A stretch of 64,000 nt of DNA from Hydrangea macrophylla. Lineage: Eukaryota; Streptophyta; Magnoliopsida; Cornales; Hydrangeaceae. This document shows positions 55,621 to 64,000 of this stretch, piece by piece. The notes beneath the pieces are model-generated. The model did no database searches. It saw only the letters and a program-made list of their open reading frames with translations, and had not been told where the DNA came from. Numbering within the stretch: position 1 is the first letter of the stretch; each line of letters begins with the position of its first letter. The stretch covers positions 26,805,001-26,869,000 of the forward strand of contig CM066984.1 of the NCBI GenBank assembly GCA_033977485.1, given 5' to 3'. The position numbers were made by a program, and so were the translations under genes.

Positions 55621-57447
55621 AAGTATTTCAGAGGTTCTGAAAGAATAAGACTTCAAGAATTGGTGGGCTTTCAAGCCATGTTTTCATTTGGGTCCAATGA
55701 GTGCTCTTTCTGAAATGGGTCGCTTGTGGTAGCCTTTGAATAGGATGATGAGAACATGAACTACTTCCCCCTTTTATTTTCTTTTATTTTTGTTCTTTTT
55801 TTATAGTGGCAGTTGATTCTTTTCACCTGTTCACTAGCCAGTCAATCTTTACAATCCCCATAACACATCGTATTTTAATCATACTCTATCATACTTATAG
55901 AGCAATATCAACCCTCCAAATCTCTCTTTGTTTTTCTTAAAGATATCTCTGCATTATTTTAGGCCCACTTAACCATTGAGCCTCTCACAAAATTTTGAGA
56001 CTAATTGATACTTTCAAATCTCTCTTTTCATTTCCAATTGCTTTTCTATGTTTAGAGCAACACAAAGCCTTGAGATAATTCATGTGCCAATGATGTACTT
56101 TGAGGTGCTCATGAATTCTCAATATTATTTTTTCTTATCTCTTTCATTTCTTTTCTTCATATCACTATCTCTTATTTTCTTCATGATTTTGACTAGCTAG
56201 GATTTGGGGTTTTGAAATCAACACGCATTATAGTTTTGCTCTAACTTTTTCCTAGACGCTCTTTCGGGTTTTCATCCTAGCGAGCTCTGTTTTTTTCCTA
56301 TTTTTTTCCTTTTCTTTCTATTTCTTCTATTTTTTTATTTTGTGTTCTAACTTTTGCCTAGGTTCCCTTTCGTGTTTTCATCCTAGCGAGCTCCGTTTTA
56401 TTTTTCTTTTTCTATTCTTTTTTTTTTTGGAAGAAGAAGTTCATTTAAAATATCTGGCTACCATCAAGGATCAAGTTTATGACTTTGGACTAGTTGGGCT
56501 TGTCTTTTAGGCTTGGTGTTCGAGGAAAAAAGGGGATGGTCAGCAAGCTTCAAGTCCCAAGTTTATCTTTCCAAGATTGAGCGAGAGCATTTTTGAATTC
56601 TAAAAGTAAAGCTACTCAGTTCTCTACTCCTCTGTGGATTTGGTACAAAATTTGCTTTGTTATTTGGGGATCCATTTTCAATGCAAATATTTATCAACAA
56701 CATATCTTCCATCATCAATTGAAAAATGATTTATTTTTGTTGTCTTCATTTCTTGGTTTGACGATCCATTTATTCACAACTAGGCGCATTTATTTAAGAA
56801 AAATGATATTTTATTTGACCAGCTGTGAATTACATTATTTGACTCGGTGTACTTGATAAGACTCGACAATAGACTCGATGGAAAATTGACAAAACAATCA
56901 CAATTTTGACACTTGACACTTGACTCTAACTCGGATATGACTAGATTACAAGACTAGACACGGGTTGGCCTCAACTGGAGTGTCACAAATGATTTTCAAT
57001 TTATTGGGTCCCCAAGAGCATCCACATTGCCTTCAACAACAATATTTCCAAACGATATCACCTCACTGCCATCATTTGAACCTTCGGATTCGCCACTCTT
57101 GAACAGCATGTGTGGAAAAATATATTCTCCTTTAAATCAAGAAAGACGAACCCAAGAAGGTTAGAAGTGTCCTCACTAGAGGATCTAGATGTTCCACTCT
57201 TTTTACAAATCCAACAACATAGAGAGGTAAAAGGTCTGCATGCAGAATTGTCTTTCAGGAGGTAAGGAATTTTGAGGAACTTTTGGATTACTTTAATCTT
57301 GACTGGAAAGTGAATGTTGTGAATATGTATTCTACATGCATGCAATGATATTGACTGGTATGATGAGAGTGTAAAAATGTACAAGATTTGATGATTTGAT
57401 ATGGCTAAATGCATGCACCGCACACATGGCACACGGATGAAATGCAA

Positions 57448-57489
57448 GTGTGTGTGTGTGTGTGTCTGTGTGTGTGTGGGGGGGGTGGG
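57448..57489. repeat. GT microsatellite with G run
   Basis: A (gt)n tract of about 30 bases with one interruption, then gggggggg. Gives spurious ORFs on both strands. Confidence 0.95.
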
Positions 57490-58537
57490 TACCTATTCTA
57501 TATGCAAAAGAAAGGAAAATTCTAGTCCTACCACGTACAACATATAAGCACATAATATCCTCACCCATGTCAAATGCGTCAATTTCACCTCTCATTGCAA
57601 TCCTCACTACCCTTTCAAAGGTTGGGTATTTAAAATTTTAAAGTCATTTGAAAAGTATTTCTTAAGATGATGAGATCTTTCAAAAACAATTCTCAAGAAT
57701 TTTTAATCTTTTCTTTGAAAATGAGGTTGTGCAAATAGTTCTCAATAAAAGATGATTGCATTTCAACTTACTTGATTAAAAAGGTAAACCTTTGGACCTT
57801 TTCTTTAACATTTTCTTTAAAAGAGTGATTTTTTAAAACATTTTTAGATAAAAGATGATGAATAATCAAAATCTGTCATAAAATAATGAACTTTGAATTC
57901 TTAGATAGGAGTATCACATGATTGAATAATTATCGCAATTTTCATGAATTTGGATCCATACAAGGTCAATGATGCTTAGCTAACAGGATATAAAAGATGT
58001 AATCTTATAATCATGATTCAGCATGTTCCCCAAATGTCATAGGACATTAAAAGGGGTTGCTAAAAGGTGATTAGAAGGTTAAACCACTTACATCAAGTGA
58101 GCATCGTCATTATCTCAACTAATCCCTTCCGGTATACAAAACTCCCTAGCACATAAATCCTAATCAAGAATTGATTTCCTAAGATCGAAGCGTTCTGTAG
58201 AAGCTATCATGCAAAGGCCGGGTCTTGGTCAAATAAGGGACCCTCGACGAACATCCGATATACCCCTCATTACAAGGTTAGATGGTATGTGGATGCTTTC
58301 ATATACCAATGTATGGTACGAGGTGATCACATGGCCCTGTGCTGACTCGGCTGAAAAGGTTGCCCCGAGCCTCCAAGGTCATAGTTTCTTGCAATCAACA
58401 GGTGAGATATGCAAGTGAAATGCAACAGGCACACAATAATTAATTAATTCAATTAAAAGGATGCTTTCAAGTCTAATCCTCAAGTGAACCCAAAATAAAA
58501 AAATTATGTTCTACAAAACTGGAGATTCTGGGTTTGA

Positions 58538-58555
58538 TCCCTAGCAGAGTCGCCA
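58538..58555 (-). other. Primer binding site of T2
   Basis: On the minus strand TGGCGACTCTGCTAGGGA, one base from the T1 site. Confidence 0.8.
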
Positions 58556-58560
58556 GATTA

Positions 58561-61127
58561 TGGAAATCGCATGATGACCACATTTTAACTTTTTCAAATT
58601 CAAATATGAGTCGCCACTTAATTGTTTAAAGGAAAATTAAGAACCATTTTAAAAACAAACTAATCTTTTGGAAACTAGAGATTTCTAGATCCTGGGATTA
58701 TGGAATGAGAGGCAAAGGAGCCCAGTGGACTAAAACACTCCCTCTCACCCTATCTCATGATAGACCTCTACTCAACATCCTTTTAATAGAATTAATAATT
58801 AAAGCATGCCCCCAACTAATACATAGATATAAGTATACATTCCAAAAGCATGTTAAAAGGTGTGTAAGATTGCTAACGATATAACAGCATACAGAACCAT
58901 ATAGTTCAAATAGCAAGCAAAATGACATGCAATAGAGAACGAGGAAACTTACCTGGGATCTAGCTGCGAGATTGAAACGTGCAATGCATACAAAAAATAA
59001 AAAAATCCTAGAAAAAGAGTCTCTAATTCACATATTACACATAAGGCAAGACGTAGTCTAAGGTGTCGCACATGGAGTCGAAAATCAATAAAATCAATAA
59101 ATGAAACAAATAAGAGAAAAATCAAGAAATAATACCTCAATAGCGCTACAAAATAAAGATTAGTACGCATGCCTTGAACAAAATATAATATAAAATTATT
59201 CCAAACTCCTAGCTTAAATCCAAATAAACATGGAGAAAGTTGACTAAATCATGAATTCCTTCAAATTTGTTGAAATCACAACATCTCTATAGATATACAA
59301 GTCTCAACTAGGAACCAATGTAATGTCCATATAGAGATGATACAATCTCAACATGATTAAAAATAATCCATGACTAGGCTCAACCAATTATGGTTTATCA
59401 AAATACAAAACAATGTCCTAAATTACAAGAATCAATACACATGTAATGATAATGAATGCATGAACATGAACAAGCTTAGAATCATTCATGGATTTGGATC
59501 ATTCAATCTCTAGACTTGAGTTTAATTAATCATAATCAAAACACACTTCAAGCCTCAAGGCATTAGAAAACCATTTGAATCAAAGGAAGTAAGGTTTAGC
59601 AAATCTGCCTCAGGTTTCCAGAATTCACAGAGTAGAAACGTGAGATTAAAAAATAAAACAAATGTAGTTCCCAAGGCTTTCTTTCAATGATTTTTGGACA
59701 CAAGGTGCCTCTGTGAGTCTATTTTCTAACCCAAAAAGAAAATCAATGATCAAATGGTCCAATCTATAGGAATTGGATGGCCAGACACTACTCAGAATTT
59801 ACCAACTCTCTGTCTAGAGATTTTGTGTGATTTTCTAAAAATAGTAAGGAATCTGAAATTACTTCAATTTTTTTAGGGGATCTTACTAACATATTAACTT
59901 CATGGAAAAATTAATTTGAAACTTGACTTACTATTCTAGAATTTTGGACTGAGAGTATATGGGTTGCAAAACCCATGACCAAACCATGTTAACCATAAAA
60001 TCTCATCAAAACAAAAATTGCAATAGTATATCTATGAATTAAGAACAAATTCCAATTGGTATCATCCAATTTCAACAGATCATGATTTAACTAAAAATCT
60101 TTGATTACAGATCATCGCAAGAATCACTGCACCATTGTTGACATCTAAGCCACGTAAATTGGCTTAGCCTAAGCCTAGTCCGTCTCTCAAGTTAATCATC
60201 CTTAAGGGATTTGAAACCTAACTCATCCATTCCTCCTCTCAAATTAATTTTTCTTGGAGGTTGTCATTACGAATCCTTGTAAGTTTCAATAAAACATAAG
60301 ATAGCTTCATGAAACTTAAATATGATGAATTTAAGTCATGGATTTGGACTTAGTTACATCATTTATATAAACACATAACTAAAATTAATCTCAACTTTCA
60401 TGTAAATCATAATTTTACAAAAAGTTGAGATTAAAATTAAGTTATCTCAATAGGATATGGAAGATCTCATGAGTTTTCAAAAGAAGAGCATAAACAAAGA
60501 GAAACAAAATCTAAGCCAATTGATGATCCAAATCAAATTCCTACTTTGAAAACTTGTCTGATTTCAAATCCAAAGCTATTTAAATCCAAATCAACAAACA
60601 CATGAAGAAATTCAATCCCAATTCAAGTTGTGGGTGATGAAATGAGGTAGGAAGAAACTTTTTGAAAATTGTGTAAAGATCCTAGTTCAATCGATGAATT
60701 GTGATTGAATTGTAAAAGATAATGATATGAATTTTAAGTTTTTCCTCTGGAAATTCTCAGAACTTGATTGATTTGAAGAGATTCAAGCCGTACAAGCCAT
60801 ACTCTTCTTCTTCTTCTTCTTCCTTGAAGCTTCCAGATCCTTTAATGGAGATTTGAGGAATTGGGTGAATTGGGTAAGGTTTCTATGGGGTTCTTGAGCT
60901 TTCTCTCTTTACATTTCTATAAGAACTCACCCAATCTCAAAATTCAGCTTCTCACTCTAAGATTCAAGTATTATCTCCAAGAATCAAGTCTCCAACCCTA
61001 AAAAATGAGATAAAATGGGTTTTTTTTTAAAGAGTTTCATTTCCTTAGGGGCTAAGATAAGGGTAGATAGGTCAATTAAGGATGGTAAGAGCATGGTTTT
61101 CATGAACTAAGAATAGTAAACACATAC
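58561..61127 (-). repeat. 5' LTR of T2, cut by LTR E
   Basis: Matches the left LTR from 44605 up to the point gtaaacacatac at 61127, where TGTCACGCCCC begins. The rest should lie beyond the window. No gene. Confidence 0.75.
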
Positions 61128-61819
61128 TGTCACGCCCCGACGTAGCATAAATAAGGAAAGCGTTTAATTTCCTTTATGGACCCGTAGGTCGTAACAGTTT
61201 GAAGGATCAATTCCGTCCCAAACGTCGAACAACAATAAACAATAATAATCATAGCAGAGCAATCAAGGCTTACAAAAGTTTTACTAACCTATTACATCTT
61301 ACGATACGGGGTCAACTAAGGCACAGGCCGCCTTAACACAAAACAATAACTTATCATCTATTACAGTCATCCTTATAAACATACAGTTTAAAACTTAAAA
61401 CATATAACTTAAAATATGCAATGATGACAACAGTTTCTCTCCCAAAAGCAGCCGTTCTCAATTAGCATAGTCATAAGATTCCTCCTGATTATAACCTGTA
61501 AAGCCTGAACACGAATGTCCAGGACGCATCAACGTCGTCAGCTTCAAGAAGCTGGTGAGTATTAAAAACATAACTTTAAATGTAACACATACCCACTTAC
61601 CTTTTTCCATTTTTCCAGTTTTGTTAAAACAACAGTTTAACCGTAGGAAGATTTCAATTATAAAAGTAACAGGGAATATATTTAAAAGTCGTTCATTCAT
61701 TTAAAACAAATGATCGTGTATGAGACAATGTACCACACTCATCTTACCGACTCTTTTCTCTCGACAAAACACAACAACCCACTATCTCACTCCAGTATCT
61801 TTGAAACACTAAGGTAGCC

Positions 61820-62165
61820 ACACTTTAGCAACGGGGTGCCAGGGAATGTCCAGTTTGCCACACACTTTGGTCCGGGGTACCAGGGAGAGTCCAATGCCTC
61901 ACACTTTGAATACCTAAACCGCCATGCAAATACCGGAGGAACCCTCACGCAGTATCCAGACTCGGGTATCAGGGAGTGTCCGTAGACCACACTTTAGCAC
62001 TACCATGGGTGCCAAGGAATGTCCGAGTTTGGTGTCACACACTTTAACGCTACCATGGGCGCTAGGGAGTGTCCAATTTTGCCACCGTCGTATTACAAAG
62101 ATACTCTCACCGCAATCTCAGCACGTCACACTTTGGTACACCATAACCAGGGAGTGTCCACCACA
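61820..62165 (-). repeat. Tandem repeat inside LTR E
   Basis: Six copies of a cacactttagc...gtgccagggagtgtcc unit at uneven spacing of about 45-90 bases. Confidence 0.75.
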
Positions 62166-62480
62166 CAATCTCAATCTCAATCTCATACTCATACTCTTCC
62201 CACACTGACCATTACTCTTTTCCTCACTGACTGACACCCACATACATGTACCACTGACTCCACATGTATATCATGAATTTAAACATAAAGGAATTCGCCG
62301 AATTAAAGGAACAACGTATGTAGGGGGATCGATAAGTCATAATACATCGTTTTCATCTTTCCAACATAACCAATGGTATTCTGTTTTAATAAAATTCCCA
62401 AACAGAACCTTAACAGTGCTTTAAAATTAATCCAAACAGTCCCTTATACGAAAACACACAAAAACTAGAAACTGCCAAAA

Positions 62481-62785
62481 GTCGCGCGCGAGGGCCGCTC
62501 GCGCGAAAGGTCGCTCGCGCGGGCCGCTCGCGCAACCTGCCCAAATTTCATTTTTCTTTATTAAAACTTTCCTTTCTGCAAGAGTACTGGAAGATCGCGC
62601 GCGCGCGTCGCTCGCGCGAAAGGTCCCTCGCGCGACCCTCGCTCGCGCGACCTGGCTATTTTTCATTTTCTATATAAAGCTTTTCTGTCTGACTGAAAAC
62701 ACGAAGCTCGCGCGCGCAGCTCGCTCGCGCGCGCAGCTCGCTCGAGCGATGGGTCGCTCGCGCGGGCCGCTCGCGCGATCGTGGC
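62481..62785 (-). repeat. CGCGCGA palindrome clusters in LTR E
   Basis: Three clusters (62481-62535, 62594-62650, 62706-62780) of TCGCGCGA words in pairs 13-15 bases apart, linked by ggccgc or accctcgc. Confidence 0.8.
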
Positions 62786-64000
62786 GCAAGATGAAGCAGA
62801 GGCTTCATCTTCTTCGTGGAGAATGCCCTGTTTTCAGTTTCAGGGTCCAAATTGACCCATTTTCAATTCTGGAAGTTACTAGGCCTTATTATATATGAAT
62901 CTCTTTGTTTTTCAATGAGGATTAAGAATCCATAACAAATTTAACATGAATCAATCTATAACTCAAGAATTTTATGAAAAACTAAAAGATCACAAAACTA
63001 ATTTTCTTATATACTTTCTCATGTGAATGAATTAGGCTCTAAAACTTCAAACATAGTATATATGATATATAATCTTTCATAATCATCTCTAAAAATGGAT
63101 TTTGGTTAAGTTTTGGAAATCCATGTTTTTCAAGCTATGAACTTTAAACGTGAAATCATCAATGGTGTTCCTTTAAGCAACTACACAATTCAGTAATTAA
63201 AGAATGGATTACATTCTGAGTGAGTTAGTAATACTCACTGAGGTTTAGAGAAGTAGAGATTGTTGAGAAAGACAATCAAACAAGAAATTCTCCAAGCTTT
63301 GGCTATGGAGATAAGCTTCTCTCTCTTAAAATTCTGAAACTAAGAACTCTCAAGCTCTCTCTTTTTTCTCTGAACTTGAAGTGCAGAATGTGTAGTGTAA
63401 AAATCTGTGAGTTGTGTGTGTATATATACAGCTACAAGAACTTGGAGACCAAGCAAAATTAAGAACTCACTTAGCAAGCTGAATTGAGTTAACAAATCCT
63501 TAATCCCTCTAAATTAACAGCACATATACATACGAATAAGCATATATACTGATGCACAACTAAACTCTCCAGATTGTGAAAGGTCATGTAGGCTAATAGG
63601 GGTCAATGTAGATGTGTTTGGGAATTCAAGCTTATGGCATTAGGAATACACACACACTACAAGCATTGCCAAACAAGGCCTAAGGAAATCATTAGCATCA
63701 TTAATTAGATATAAAGCAATTGTCCAATCAGTCACTTCCAAAATCTGTGGAAGTTTAGCACCGCGCGGACAGTTTTAAACCTAAACTGGTATTTTCGTGA
63801 CACGGTGTTCATCACAAAAATACAGAAAATTCATTTTATTGAAAGAAACAATTTTCCGATTTTATAAAAATACAGTTTGAGTTAAAAGAATTTATTTTCA
63901 CCGTTTTGGAAATACAGTTTTGAAATTCAACACAGGTATTGCTAAATTTTATAAAAATCGCATTTTGACCCCAAAAGTAATTTCAATTATGAGATCCGTC

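Larger units (their letters stand above)
54671..58537 (-). other. T2 middle and leader without recognisable gag or pol
   Basis: Shares reversed words with the middle of T1: gcccctagt near 55133, cctaggttccctttcgtgtt near 56358, and hairpin copies 5 and 6. The open frame at 57058-57447 on the minus strand shows no retroviral motif. From about 58050 on it is the leader next to the PBS. Confidence 0.55.
44605..61127 (-). mobile_element. T2: long Tat-like element without gag or pol, minus strand
   Basis: 3' LTR at left (44605-49455), PPT at 49456, a 9.1 kb internal region, PBS at 58538 and 5' LTR at right (58561-61127, then cut). Its PBS matches that of T1 except for one base, and its middle shares the hairpin modules and the ctcgctagg and ctaggggcaaac words with T1. 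No retroviral protein can be read in any frame, so it was mobilised in trans if at all. It inserted into an old Tekay gag; the 5 bases before it are ggcta. The partner site is outside the window. Confidence 0.72.
61128..64000 (-). mobile_element. LTR E (chromovirus-like), minus strand, runs off the window
   Basis: Left end TGTCACGCCCCGACG equals a minus-strand LTR end CGGGGCGTGACA. A TATA-like gtatatatac lies at 63418-63428. Double hairpin at 61523-61554. A tandem repeat occupies 61820-62165 and CG palindrome clusters 62481-62785. It is the 3' LTR of a minus-strand element or a solo LTR; five bases before it are catac. No gene seen. Confidence 0.65.

Noticed and set aside
57058..57607. Minus-strand ORFs of 129 and 91 codons in T2
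   Set aside because: No retroviral or host motif; part lies over a GT microsatellite, and they sit within the non-coding middle of T2.
62427..62850. Arg/Ala/Ser-rich ORFs that resemble SR proteins
   Set aside because: They are translations of the CGCGCGA palindrome clusters, as are those at 46961-47173.

Overview
This window reads as intergenic, transposon-packed DNA from a flowering plant, probably a eudicot with a large genome. Base composition is AT-rich. Every coding trace I can interpret belongs to plant Ty3/gypsy LTR retrotransposons of the Tat, Athila and Tekay (chromovirus) types, plus one hAT-like DNA transposon. I find no host protein gene, tRNA, rRNA or CRISPR array. All retroelement reading frames carry stops or frameshifts, so nothing here encodes a complete working protein.

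Layout. 1-9764: T1, a Tat-like element on the + strand with gag but no pol, with the start of its 5' LTR off the window. Its 3' LTR is cut at 9764 by an Athila-like element (9765 to about 17600) that has a 5' LTR, gag, protease, RT, RNase H, integrase and a decayed third ORF, but no visible 3' LTR. 17600-18927 is unassigned. 18928-21675 and 34933-37620 are two related minus-strand LTRs (A and B). 21676-24481, resumed at 34742, is a Tat-type LTR split by a full-length Tekay element (24482-33416). A 1.3 kb hAT-like element (33419-34730) landed two bases beyond the Tekay 3' LTR.

37650-38480 is a ruined minus-strand gag. 38500-41464 is another LTR (D) followed by a decayed acidic ORF. 41721-44604 is an older Tekay relative (LTR plus part of gag). 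That gag is cut by T2 (44605-61127, minus strand), a long Tat-like element without recognisable gag or pol. The internal region of T2 contains about 4.8 kb of successive tandem arrays. The left LTR of T2 carries an Athila-like solo LTR (46843-48214). Its right LTR is cut at 61128 by a further minus-strand LTR (E) that runs off the window.

The best leads are non-coding. (1) The Tekay LTRs carry eight GTCGAC palindromes in four pairs, about 20 nt within a pair and 72-73 nt between pairs. Other LTRs have comparable palindrome clusters with different cores. (2) T1 and T2 share a two-stem hairpin module (CTACG...CGTAG), once near the polypurine tract and twice in mid-element at exactly 102 nt spacing in both. 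(3) The tandem arrays of T2 are built from short hairpins whose stems covary. (4) A double hairpin recurs in four different chromovirus-like LTR types. All were found by eye and need alignment and folding statistics.
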